Assembly: GCA_015064415.1 (NCBI GenBank)
Contig: SVSG01000024.1
Span: forward strand, 1 to 34,818
Reading direction: 5' to 3'
DNA length: 34,818 nt
DNA from: Oscillospiraceae bacterium
Lineage (GTDB): Bacteria; Bacillota; Clostridia; Oscillospirales; CAG-272
Every line of letters begins with the position of its first letter. Position 1 is the first letter of the stretch. Below the pieces are notes generated by a model. That model saw only the letters and a program-made list of their open reading frames with translations, did not search any database and was not told the origin of the DNA. Of the stretch, positions 23,875 to 33,066 are shown piece by piece. Both the position numbers and the translations under genes were made by a program.

Positions 23875-25158
23875 TTAGTGGTAATATTGCGTTTTTAAGA
23901 AGCGGCGCCACATCGGGGCAATGATCCAAAGCAAAATGTTAGCTATCACCAACAGTACGATCCAGACCCAGATGGTGACCGTCCAACCAAAGCCCTCTAC
24001 CACGCGGGTGAAAACAAAGTTGGACACCACGATACCAAGCGAGGTCATCATATTGAATGCCCCTGCCAGCGTGGCGCTCTTGCCCCATTTGTTGAAGCGT
24101 GCCGCGATATAGTTAGTGAAGAGTGCGGCGGCGTTCATCAGCAAAACGAAGAAGGAAAGGAAGATCACGATCCACCAATAATGCACCTTGCCCGTAAGCA
24201 ACAGAAGCACGCAGAAGGGCGTACCAATGGCAAAAAGAAGGATGGTTGCGGTGAGCTCGTTTTTCACGAAGCGCGGGTAGATCTGATGCCCGAGTGTAGG
24301 GCCGAGTGCGCCCATGATCAAAATGATGATGGAGAGCGCGGTGGCCACGGTGGGGGTCACGTTGTCATAGTTCTCGTTGATCATCGTGGCAACAAGGGTC
24401 TTGAGGCCGTTGTCAAAGAGCGAGCGCGTCAGAAGCACGACAAGGAAAAGCAGCATGCCGCTCGTCGCTAACAGCGCGATGATGTGCACGTCCTTTTGAT
24501 GCTCGTGATAGTGCGTGTGTACGGGTGTTTCGGGGAGCTCCACCTCTTTTTCCACGATGAAGGGACGGACGCTGTGCATTGCGATCTCCCACAGAAGTGC
24601 GAATGCGATCAGGCCCACGGCGGAGATCAGGAAGTTGAGCGTCCAATGGGGAATGAGTGCTGCCACAGCGTAATTGATCACGGTGCCAAGCGAGTTGGCA
24701 AAGGAGATCAGAAACAGCGCAATACTGCGGTGCTCCTCCTTGAGCATACCCGAGATCATTTTGAAAACGGCGGGCCACACGGCAAATTGAGAGCAGGCGT
24801 TCAGCACCCAGATGACAAGGACAAAGACGAAATTGTTGTCAACGATGGCGTAGACTTGATTGATGTAAACCGCCAGATTGCAAAGCCCCGCGCCGAGAAA
24901 GCCGAAGGTGAGGAAGCGCTCGGGGTGCCATTTGTCGGTGAGGATGCCGCCGACCAGCTGTAAAATGCCGTAGACCAGATAGAACACGGCCACAATGGTG
25001 CCCGTTTGCGACTTGGTCATGATGCCCTCTTCCACGATAAAGGCCATCGCGGAGGAGAAGCATTGCTTGGTCATGGAGATAAAGGTAAAGGTGGAAAACA
25101 ACGCCACGAAGATCAGTATGCTGGCCTTGGCATTATTTAAATATCTTGTCTTGATCAT
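23875..25158 (-). CDS. MFS transporter
   Basis: A 427-aa polytopic membrane protein with about twelve hydrophobic segments in two halves, separated by a polar central loop. The MFS A-motif region is GGILTDKWHPERFL between TM2 and TM3, and GIVAVFYLVYGILQL-like runs fit TM2. The fold and layout resemble the OPA/ACS-type anion and sugar-phosphate carriers. The central loop holds a His-rich stretch HTHYHEHQKDVH, which could bind metal. A GCGGGGG site precedes the ATG. It belongs to the same strand and region as the isomerase and ceramidase-like genes, so it probably imports their substrate; the substrate itself is unknown. Confidence 0.85.
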   Translation of the reverse strand: MIKTRYLNNAKASILIFVALFSTFTFISMTKQCFSSAMAFIVEEGIMTKSQTGTIVAVFYLVYGILQLVGGILTDKWHPERFLTFGFLGAGLCNLAVYINQVYAIVDNNFVFVLVIWVLNACSQFAVWPAVFKMISGMLKEEHRSIALFLISFANSLGTVINYAVAALIPHWTLNFLISAVGLIAFALLWEIAMHSVRPFIVEKEVELPETPVHTHYHEHQKDVHIIALLATSGMLLFLVVLLTRSLFDNGLKTLVATMINENYDNVTPTVATALSIIILIMGALGPTLGHQIYPRFVKNELTATILLFAIGTPFCVLLLLTGKVHYWWIVIFLSFFVLLMNAAALFTNYIAARFNKWGKSATLAGAFNMMTSLGIVVSNFVFTRVVEGFGWTVTIWVWIVLLVIANILLWIIAPMWRRFLKTQYYH

Positions 25159-25231
25159 TTGAAGCCCCCGCTCGCAGGGAACGGAGTACGTCCTTTCTTT
25201 GAAAAGTTAGGGAATTGCGCACATAAACATC

Positions 25232-25237
25232 AGTATA
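25232..25237 (-). promoter_or_regulatory. extended -10 of the MFS gene
   Basis: TGC-TATACT on the minus strand without a good -35. The flanking TTATTCACAA also occurs upstream of the NagD-like gene (around 20741-20750). Confidence 0.35.
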
Positions 25238-25349
25238 GCACCATATTGTGAATAATGTGTTAACAAACGAACATTGTGAAAAAATTGCGGGGAACGGCGG
25301 ATTCTTATAGCGCAAGCGCGACTGAAAGATATTAATAAAGATATTAATT

Positions 25350-25435
25350 AAAGTTTCGGGAGGGAAGATTGCATTATTTTTCGCAGATGCGAAAAATAAG
25401 AAAGAAGGGCAGCCCCTTTTCAAAGGGGTGCCCTT
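25350..25435. repeat. 86-bp direct repeat, copy 1
   Basis: It is identical to 25598-25683 except at three positions. It contains two hairpins: TTATTTTTCGC/GCGAAAAATAA, and a longer one with the arms GGGCA.CCCC and GGGG.GCCC. It lies upstream of no gene stop, so this copy is not needed as a terminator. Two tandem copies of AAAGATATTAAT precede it (25325-25348). The 160 bases between the two copies hold further hairpins (for example TGCACCGC/GCGGTGCA) but no gene I can support. Confidence 0.75.
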
Positions 25436-25597
25436 TAAAGCTTTGAAAAATGACGAGATGCTTCGTTGCTTCCTTGAAAGCAGCTTGACGTAGGATGCGC
25501 TTTACTTTCATCAGTCGCCTGCACCGCTTGAATGCGGTGCAAGACACACCTTCGGTGGTCCGGCTTGCCTCTCGCCATTTTTCTTTGCTTATGTGTT

Positions 25598-25683
25598 AAA
25601 GTTTCGGGTGGGAAGATTGAATTATTTTTCGCGGATGCGAAAAATAAGAAAGAAGGGCAGCCCCTTTTCAAAGGGGTGCCCTT
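25598..25683. repeat. 86-bp direct repeat, copy 2
   Basis: Second copy, 248 bases from the first. Here the repeat also serves as the groEL terminator, with the hairpin arms completed by CTTCTTT on the plus strand side. Confidence 0.75.
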
Positions 25684-25688
25684 CTTTT
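25649..25688 (-). terminator. groESL terminator
   Basis: Hairpin with arms AAAGAAGGGCA.CCCC and their complement, loop TTTTCAAA, starting 22 bases past the groEL stop; followed on the minus strand by CTTATTTTT. Confidence 0.75.
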
Positions 25689-25709
25689 TATAATTTGTAT
25701 TAACCGAAA

Positions 25710-27666
<1,957 letters not shown>

Positions 27667-27714
27667 GTTTTGCCTCCTTTTGGGCGCTATCGCCCGTGAT
27701 AACTTTGTTGAATT

Positions 27715-27741
27715 TTGGCACTCATACGGTGGGAGTGCTAA
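27715..27741 (-). promoter_or_regulatory. CIRCE operator (HrcA site)
   Basis: On the minus strand TTAGCACTC, nine bases, GAGTGCCAA: one mismatch from the CIRCE consensus. HrcA bound here represses groESL until heat shock. It lies between the promoter and the groES start. Confidence 0.92.
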
Positions 27742-27752
27742 CTCATAAGATT

Positions 27753-27780
27753 ATTATACTACAAATATTGGAAAAATCAA
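27753..27780 (-). promoter_or_regulatory. groESL promoter
   Basis: TTGATT (27775-27780), 16 bp, TATAAT (27753-27758). Confidence 0.75.
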
Positions 27781-27833
27781 GCAAAAAGCATATTGTTCAC
27801 AGAATGTTAATAATTATTTGGGAGGGAGCGCAC

Positions 27834-29090
27834 GTGAGTGTTTTATCCGGCGTGATTTTGCCGCTTTTCCTGATGGGGGCGGGGGGATATTTTGCAATTC
27901 TGGTGACGCCGCATCTGATCAAGCGAAGGGGAAGGGGGAGAAAAAACGCCTCCTCGGTGCGGGCGCTTGCCGTGGCGCTGGCGGGGACGCTTGGTGTGGG
28001 GAATATCGCGGGCGTGGCGTCTGCCATTGCGCTTGGCGGCGCGGGGGCGGTCTTCTGGATGTGGGTCTCGGCATTGCTTGCGATGTTTCTCAAATACGCC
28101 GAGGTGGTGCTGGCGGTGCGCCACCGTCGCATCGACGGCGAGGGTCGCGCGCACGGGGGCGCGCCGTATTATATAAGGAAGGCCTTTCACGGCAGGATCG
28201 GCGGCGTGCTTTCGGGCATCTTCGCGCTGCTTTGCATGTTGTGTATGTTCACGCTTGGCGGCGTGGTGCAAAGTGCCGCAGCGGCAGAGGCAGCCGGCGA
28301 TGCCTTTGGGGTGCCGCCGCTTGTGACGGGGACGCTGATCGGCGTGTGCGCGTGCGCGGTGCTGTGGCGCGGGGCAAAGGGCGTGGAGCGTGCGTGCACC
28401 GTGCTGGTGCCCGTTGTTTGCGGCCTTTTTTCAATGGCCTCGCTTGCCGCCGTTCTTTTGCGCGTCGAGATGCTGCCTGCCGCCTTTGGCGCTATTTTCA
28501 AAGGCGCATTTTCTGCAAGGAGCGCCGCGGGCGGCGCGCTTGGCTTTTTTACCTCACGCGCGCTACGGTACGGCGTGGCGCGGGGGATCGTTTCCAACGA
28601 GGCGGGATGCGGCACTGCGCCCATTGCGCACGCCGCCGCCACCGAAAGCCCTGCGCGGCAGGGGCTTTGGGGGATCGTGGAGGTGTTCGTGGACACCATT
28701 CTGCTTTGCACGATGACGGCGCTTGCCATCCTCGTCAGCGGCGTACCCGTGAAAGCGGGCGGGGGAATGGCGTACGCGATCGCGGCGTATTCTGCGATCT
28801 TGGGGCGCGTTGCCGCGCCCTTGCTTGCCGTGTCGGTGTTGATCTTCGCCTTTGCCACGGTGCTTTGCTGGGCGCACTATGGAGCGGAGAGCTTTTATGC
28901 CCTTACCGGAAGGAAAAGCACGCGCTTTTTACCCCTTTGCATACTGGTTGCCTGCGTCGCAGGCGCGGTGTCCGCCCCCGCACTTGTGTGGGATGTGACG
29001 GACCTGATCCTTGCCTTGATGACGGTGTTGAACGTCACCGCCCTCCTTCTTTTGCGCCGCGAGGTGCGGGAGGAGAGCGGGCGGTTGTGA
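27834..29090 (+). CDS. AGCS family amino acid:cation symporter
   Basis: A 418-aa integral membrane protein that couples sodium or proton entry to uptake of alanine or glycine. The GTG at 27834 follows GGGAGGG by 7 bases; a longer frame has no such site. Family motifs are GVGNIAGVASAIALGGAGAV (about 59-78), GGAPYYI and SNEAGCGTAPIAHAAA. About ten hydrophobic segments are present; the total is a little shorter than the usual 440-480 residues. It diverges from groESL and converges with hom. Confidence 0.88.
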   Translation: MSVLSGVILPLFLMGAGGYFAILVTPHLIKRRGRGRKNASSVRALAVALAGTLGVGNIAGVASAIALGGAGAVFWMWVSALLAMFLKYAEVVLAVRHRRIDGEGRAHGGAPYYIRKAFHGRIGGVLSGIFALLCMLCMFTLGGVVQSAAAAEAAGDAFGVPPLVTGTLIGVCACAVLWRGAKGVERACTVLVPVVCGLFSMASLAAVLLRVEMLPAAFGAIFKGAFSARSAAGGALGFFTSRALRYGVARGIVSNEAGCGTAPIAHAAATESPARQGLWGIVEVFVDTILLCTMTALAILVSGVPVKAGGGMAYAIAAYSAILGRVAAPLLAVSVLIFAFATVLCWAHYGAESFYALTGRKSTRFLPLCILVACVAGAVSAPALVWDVTDLILALMTVLNVTALLLLRREVREESGRL

Positions 29091-29098
29091 AAAAAGCA

Positions 29099-29136
29099 AA
29101 AGAGGAGCGCACCTTTTCAAAGGTGCGCTCCTCTTT
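29099..29136. terminator. bidirectional terminator between the symporter and hom
   Basis: An 18-bp perfect stem, AAAGAGGAGCGCACCTTT and its complement, with a 2-base loop, between converging genes. The U-run is short. Confidence 0.75.
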
Positions 29137-29143
29137 CGTGAAA

Positions 29144-30352
29144 TCAAAGCAAGCGGATGCGGGAAAGGGGCGTGACACCCATTTGCGAGATCCTTTCGTC
29201 AAGCTCGGCCTCGGACATTTCCGCGCTCACCAGCACGGCGCGGCCGTGCGAGAGCATCGGTAGCTCACCGAAGACCCGCTCTGCTTTTTCGTAAATTTCC
29301 TTCTTATCCTCAAAGGCCAGCATCGTGCGGCAACGATAGGCACCGAAATCGGCGTAATCGTCATCCGCTGCCACAGAAAACTTGGGGGCGCGTACGGCCG
29401 TACCGAGGTGCGTCGCGATATCCATCATGTCAGCGACCACGGCGCTGGCGGTGGGGAGCTTGCCCGCACCCTTGCCGTAGAACATACATTCGCCCAGCAT
29501 ATTGGCATCCACCAGAATGCCATTGAATACGTCGCAAACACCCGCAAGCGGATTGCTTATCGGCACCAGACGCGGCGTGACCATGGCCAGTACCTTGCCT
29601 CCCAGAAGCTCGGTGTAGCCGATCAGCTTCACGGCATAGCCGTTGTCAGCGGCAAAGGCGGCGTCCTCGGCGGTGATTTGGGTAATGCCCTCACAGTGAA
29701 TGCTGTCGGGGGAGAGCAAGGGGCCGAAGGCAAGCGCCGCCAGAATGACGATCTTGCGCGCGGCGTCAAGCCCCTCCACGTCCGCGGCAGGATTGCGCTC
29801 GGCGTACCCCTTTTGCTGTGCCTCGGCCAGCGCGTCCGCGTAGGCGGCGCCGTGCTCCAGCATTTGTGTCAGAATATAGTTGGTCGTGCCGTTGAGAATG
29901 CCGCTGACCGAAAGGATCTTGTTAGAGGCAAGGTCATTGACCATAGGACGGATGATCGGAATGCCGCCGCCGACACTCGCCTCAAACAGATAGCGCGCGC
30001 CGTTTTGTGCGGCAAGCTCCAACAGCTCCGCGCCAAAGCGCGCCACCACCTCTTTGTTCGAGGTGACCACGCTTTTGCCCGCCTGAAGGCATGCCTTGGT
30101 GAAATCGTACGCGGGATGAGATCCGCCCATCATTTCGGCAACAACGGTGATTGTGGGATCGTTCAGAATATCGTTGAAATCGTGCGTGATCAGATGCCCG
30201 AAGGGGCTGTCCGGAAAGTCACGCAGATCCAGAATGCGCTTGACGGCAAGCTGTGTGCTAAGGGTTTTCTCAATGACTTTCGCGTTGCTTTGCAGGACCT
30301 CGGCCACGCCGCTGCCCACCACACCAAAGCCGAGAATGGCTACATTTATCAT
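29144..30352 (-). CDS. hom: homoserine dehydrogenase
   Basis: It reduces aspartate semialdehyde to homoserine with NAD(P)H, the branch point to threonine and methionine. The 402-aa protein has the Rossmann motif GFGVVGSGV (8-16), VVTSNKEVVA, GILNGTTNYILTQM (the catalytic-domain signature), NPAADVEGLDAARKI and a C-terminal segment of about 60 residues at the position of an ACT domain. That last part is short and divergent, so feedback inhibition by threonine may be weak. It has its own promoter and no neighbouring thrB or thrC. Confidence 0.95.
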   Translation of the reverse strand: MINVAILGFGVVGSGVAEVLQSNAKVIEKTLSTQLAVKRILDLRDFPDSPFGHLITHDFNDILNDPTITVVAEMMGGSHPAYDFTKACLQAGKSVVTSNKEVVARFGAELLELAAQNGARYLFEASVGGGIPIIRPMVNDLASNKILSVSGILNGTTNYILTQMLEHGAAYADALAEAQQKGYAERNPAADVEGLDAARKIVILAALAFGPLLSPDSIHCEGITQITAEDAAFAADNGYAVKLIGYTELLGGKVLAMVTPRLVPISNPLAGVCDVFNGILVDANMLGECMFYGKGAGKLPTASAVVADMMDIATHLGTAVRAPKFSVAADDDYADFGAYRCRTMLAFEDKKEIYEKAERVFGELPMLSHGRAVLVSAEMSEAELDERISQMGVTPLSRIRLL

Positions 30353-30385
30353 GGCGAATCTTCCTTTCTTGTGTGATAATTAATT

Positions 30386-30414
30386 ATTATAACACAGAAA
30401 ACGCCAAAAAGCAA
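30386..30414 (-). promoter_or_regulatory. hom promoter
   Basis: TTGCTT (30409-30414), 17 bp, TATAAT (30386-30391), extended TGT. Confidence 0.7.
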
Positions 30415-30422
30415 ATAAAGTA

Positions 30423-30451
30423 TTGAAAAAAATAAAAAAATATGATAAAAT
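30423..30451 (+). promoter_or_regulatory. promoter of the DUF4364 gene
   Basis: TTGAAA (30423-30428), 17 bp, TAAAAT (30446-30451), extended TGA; divergent from the hom promoter with only 9 bases between the two -35 boxes. Confidence 0.65.
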
Positions 30452-30484
30452 AAAGTCAGTTTCCGACAAAAGGAGGGAAAAACG

Positions 30485-31036
30485 ATGAGTTCCACGGTCG
30501 GCGGTATGAAAAACGTGAAGATCTTTGTCTTGTATCTGATGGAGAACGTGGGCAAGCCGTTGGATTTTGTCACGCTCAACGATATCGTGATGCAGACGGA
30601 TTATATCATGTACCTGGACTTTGCCGAGGCATTCCATAAAATGCTGGACGATGACCTGATCGCCGAGGCGGGCGAGGAAAACGGCGACACGGTGTATGAG
30701 ATCACCGAGCGCGGGCGCAACGTGGCGGAAATGCTGCACAGCGACATTCTTTCTTCCATACTTGATAAAAGTCTGGCGGCGGCACTGCGCTATCTGGACT
30801 TCAAAAAGCGCGGGATCGAAGGGAAGTGCGAATCGCACCGCCGTGAGGACGGCAGATACGATTTTTCCTGCGCATTGCTGGAGCGCGGGGAAGTGATCTA
30901 CTCCACGACGCTGGTGGTGGACAGCGCGGACCGCGCCAACCGTATGAAGGAAAATTTCCGCGATCGCCCCGAGGTGATCTATCGTGGCGTGCATGCTATG
31001 CTTGGCGGAAATATGAACTTTTTGTTCGATAACTAA
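30485..31036 (+). CDS. DUF4364 family protein
   Basis: A 183-aa cytoplasmic protein typical of Clostridia. The N-terminal 80 residues (KNVKIFVLYLMENV, YIMYLDFAEAFHKMLDDDLI, YEITERGRNVAEML) fit a winged-helix fold, like PadR/MarR regulators. The C-terminal half has a beta-rich section with YDFSCALLERGEVIYSTTL. AAAAGGAGGG precedes the ATG. A transcription-regulator role is likely from the fold but its targets are unknown. Confidence 0.85.
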   Translation: MSSTVGGMKNVKIFVLYLMENVGKPLDFVTLNDIVMQTDYIMYLDFAEAFHKMLDDDLIAEAGEENGDTVYEITERGRNVAEMLHSDILSSILDKSLAAALRYLDFKKRGIEGKCESHRREDGRYDFSCALLERGEVIYSTTLVVDSADRANRMKENFRDRPEVIYRGVHAMLGGNMNFLFDN

Positions 31037-31082
31037 ATATGAACAAAATGTAAATTTTAACGCAAGAAGCTGCGCTCGTTAT

Positions 31083-31121
31083 AAAAAAAGCCCCGAAACG
31101 GTGTGAAAAAAGGGGCTTTTT
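31083..31121 (+). terminator. terminator of the DUF4364 gene
   Basis: AAAAAGCCCC with GGGGCTTTTT around a 17-base loop, followed by a U-run. Confidence 0.75.
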
Positions 31122-31165
31122 CAACAATTTTGATATAATATGCTAAAAAAATAGCGAAATTTCTA

Positions 31166-31193
31166 TTGACAAATTGTAAAATTATGATATAAT
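31166..31193 (+). promoter_or_regulatory. promoter of the sigma-factor gene
   Basis: Perfect TTGACA (31166-31171) and TATAAT (31188-31193) with a 16-bp spacer and an extended TGA. The untranslated leader would be only about 12 bases. Confidence 0.8.
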
Positions 31194-31211
31194 GTGTTCA
31201 TGTGAGGTATT

Positions 31212-31799
31212 ATGCAGAATAAAGAGGCCAACAATCGCGGAAAATTGTACAGTTGTATTCGGCAGGTGCGTGACGGTGATCAGGCGGCGTTTGCCGCATT
31301 GCTGAGTGATTACGAGCCGTTGATCGGTGCGGAGGTGGCACACCATAGCGCAGAGCTTTCCGCGCAGGACGTGGAGGATCTTCGTCAATCCGCGCTCATT
31401 GCCTTTTATCGCGCGGCGCTCAATTTCGATCTTTCGCAAAACGAGGTCGAGTTCGGCTTGTATGCCAAGATCTGTATTTCGAATGCATTGGTATCTCAAC
31501 TGCGCGTGATCCGCCGTTATTATTCCGAAATTTCGGTGGGTGACACGTGGTCGCATTCGGAGGGGGGAGAGGATCCCGCCACCCGATTGATGGAGGAGGA
31601 GGCTGCCGCGGTGCTGTTTGCGCGGGTGCGCGCCCTGCTTTCCCCATTTGAAAACCGTGTCTGGTCGCTGTATGTGGCAGGCCGCCCCGTAAAGGAGATC
31701 GCCCGCCTTCTGCAAAAGGACACCCATTCCATTGAAAATGCCGTATACCGTATCCGCAAAAAGCTGCGCACAGCTTTTGAGAACGGTCTGCGGGATTGA
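31212..31799 (+). CDS. sigma-70 family RNA polymerase sigma factor
   Basis: A 195-aa two-domain sigma factor resembling the sigma-H/ECF size class. Region 2 runs from about residue 25 (AAFAALLSDYEPLIG) to 90, with DVEDLRQSALIAFYRAALNFD as the core-binding part. Region 4 at about 145-190 (LSPFENRVWSLYVAGRPVKEIARLL) ends in a helix-turn-helix. No anti-sigma gene is adjacent. GAGG lies about 6 bases before the ATG. Downstream are a tRNA-like remnant and a zinc-ribbon gene with no terminator in between, so co-transcription is likely. Confidence 0.88.
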   Translation: MQNKEANNRGKLYSCIRQVRDGDQAAFAALLSDYEPLIGAEVAHHSAELSAQDVEDLRQSALIAFYRAALNFDLSQNEVEFGLYAKICISNALVSQLRVIRRYYSEISVGDTWSHSEGGEDPATRLMEEEAAAVLFARVRALLSPFENRVWSLYVAGRPVKEIARLLQKDTHSIENAVYRIRKKLRTAFENGLRD

Positions 31800-31804
31800 T
31801 ATAT

Positions 31805-31870
31805 GCCCCGGTAGCTTAATCCAGAGCGTTGAAGATCTCAAAGGTGTCGGTCGAAATCCGATTAAGGGCA
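31805..31870 (+). pseudogene. degenerate tRNA-like sequence
   Basis: The order of elements is that of a tRNA: GCCC at the 5' end, TA, a D-arm-like GCTT..AGAGC, an anticodon-arm-like TTGA-AGATC-TCAA, an AAGGTG variable part, a T-arm GTCGG/CCGAT around TCGAAAT, and GGGCA at the end. But the acceptor stem has only four good pairs, the D loop lacks GG, the anticodon loop is two bases short and the T loop lacks TTC. It therefore looks like a decayed tRNA, or a tRNA-mimic in the leader of the zinc-ribbon gene. Confidence 0.45.
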
Positions 31871-31904
31871 AAAACCATTATCATCCACAAGCGAGGTAAA
31901 AGCA

Positions 31905-32222
31905 ATGAACGAAGAAGTAACCATGGTTGGCGCAACCGAAGAAGTCTTTGAGGACAAGACGCTGGTTTGCAAGGAATGCGGCAAAGAGTTCGTGTTCACC
32001 GCAGGCGAGCAGGCCTTCTACAAAGAGAAGGGCTTTATGAACGAGCCCAAGAGCTGCAAGCCCTGCCGCGATGCGAAGAAGAACGCAGGCCGCGCGCAGA
32101 GAGAGTACTTTATCACCACGTGCGCTGAGTGCGGCGGTGAGGCAAAGGTAACCTTCCAGCCCTCCAGCGATCGCCCTGTGTATTGCAGCGCGTGCTTCGA
32201 GGCCCGTAAGAACGCTCAATAA
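31905..32222 (+). CDS. zinc-ribbon protein (zf-trcl-like)
   Basis: A 105-aa protein with two zinc ribbons. The first is LVCKECGKEFVFTAGEQAFY, closed by CKPC (residues about 21-57). The second has CAECGGEAKVTFQP closed by PVYCSACFEA (about 73-100). Both types occur in small clostridial proteins, where the second resembles a CxxC module seen near nucleic-acid-binding proteins. GAGGT precedes the ATG. Its function is unknown; RNA or DNA binding is inferred from the ribbons. Confidence 0.85.
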   Translation: MNEEVTMVGATEEVFEDKTLVCKECGKEFVFTAGEQAFYKEKGFMNEPKSCKPCRDAKKNAGRAQREYFITTCAECGGEAKVTFQPSSDRPVYCSACFEARKNAQ

Positions 32223-32231
32223 TTTGGCTTC

Positions 32232-32334
32232 AAAAAAGAACGCGTGACGGCGTTGCTCCGCGCAGCCCAACTCGACGAATGTATATTCGCCATCGTCGGT
32301 CTGCTGTGGTGCGCCTTGTCACGCGTCCTTTTTT
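32232..32334. repeat. hairpin element, copy A
   Basis: A ~100-base element flanked by A6 and T6. Outer stem ACGCGTGAC/GTCACGCGT (32240-32248 with 32318-32326), then GGCG/CGCC, an inner stem at 262-268 with 298-304 (relative to 32000) and an apical hairpin CGAAT-GTAT-ATTCG. The A and T flanks make it terminator-like in both directions, and it closes the zinc-ribbon gene. Segments between the stems are identical to copy B, while the stems differ. Confidence 0.75.
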
Positions 32335-32383
32335 ATTGCCAAACGGCTTTTTCGTTGCCGACCATTTTTACCAAACGGCTTTG

Positions 32384-32484
32384 AAAAAAGGTGCCGTACG
32401 GCGTTGCTCCGCGCAAACGAACTCGACGAATGTATATTCGCCATCGTCCGTTTGCTGTGGTGCGCCTTGTACGGCGCATTTTTT
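32384..32484. repeat. hairpin element, copy B
   Basis: Second copy, 152 bases after the first. The outer stem is GTGCCGTAC/GTACGGCGC and the inner stem GCAAACG/CGTTTGC (32413-32419 with 32449-32455). Compared with copy A, four pairs of the outer stem and two to three of the inner stem change on both sides so that pairing is kept. The sequence between A and B contains the 12-mer CCAAACGGCTTT twice (32339-32350 and 32371-32382). Confidence 0.75.
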
Positions 32485-32519
32485 ATTTGCGATTTTTTGG
32501 GGACTTTAAAGAATAACTC

Positions 32520-32548
32520 TTGACAAAATAGATTACATAAAGTACAAT
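32520..32548 (+). promoter_or_regulatory. promoter at the left end of the AT-rich cassette
   Basis: TTGACA (32520-32525), 17 bp, TACAAT (32543-32548), followed by the ribosome binding site GAAGGAG at about 32571-32577. Confidence 0.7.
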
Positions 32549-32583
32549 TAAGTTATAAATAACCCTTATGGAAGGAGAATTAT

Positions 32584-33043
32584 TCTGGCAGACTGTGGTT
32601 GTTGCATGGCGTATGATTCTAATACAATCAATTCCTCTCTCGAAGGTCTTATAACATATGGTTGGTGTAAAAGATTTCAATGCTGGCGACGTTTCAACTA
32701 AGCAGTATGTGGTGCATTTGTGAAAGACGGCGGCTGCTTTTAACCACGGTGTGTTAAACATAAGGGTCTTCCGGGTAATTGTGCGGAATTGACAACGTTG
32801 CGATCATTTCGAGACAATTATATAAAAGCAAGCGAGCACGGCAGATCCCTTTTAAAAGAATACTATGCCATTGCCCCTGCAATTGTAGAAAAAATAGATA
32901 AAAGCGAAGACTCAGCCAAAATATATGATGAAATTTATCAAGTTATTATACAATGCGTTCGCTTAATCAAACAAGAAAGGTGGGAAGAAACAGCTTACAT
33001 AAATATGGTAGACTGCCTTTCAAAACGTTTTTTTGTGATTTAA
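32584..33043 (+). pseudogene. decayed CFI-box-like gene with two in-frame stops
   Basis: One frame can be followed from 32584 (a CTG 7 bases after AAGGAG; first ATG at 32606) to 33043. It begins ADCGCCMAYDSNT, is broken by TAA at 32699 and again at 32741, and continues as CVKHKGLPGNCAEL, LRSFRDNYIKASEHGRSLL, KEYYAIAPAIVEKI and YDEIYQVIIQCVRLI. The last parts match the pattern of small proteins with a CFI-box or CxLTTAC motif followed by LRxFRDxY and YYxxAPxIV. The second stop lies where LTTAC is expected (reads GGCF, stop, PRCVK). A separate start at 32789 (TTG) would give only the C-terminal 84 residues and lacks a ribosome binding site. Assembly error is possible. Confidence 0.5.
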
Positions 33044-33066
33044 CAACTTTATAAGGAGAATTTACA

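Noticed and set aside
32260-32304. Integron attC site in hairpin copy A (GCCCAAC resembles an R'' box)
   Set aside because: The opposing box does not match GTTRRRY, copy B lacks the motif, no integrase is seen and the element ends like a terminator.
32279-32509. 76-codon plus-strand frame across the hairpin elements
   Set aside because: It consists of the two repeated hairpin elements read as protein, without a ribosome binding site.
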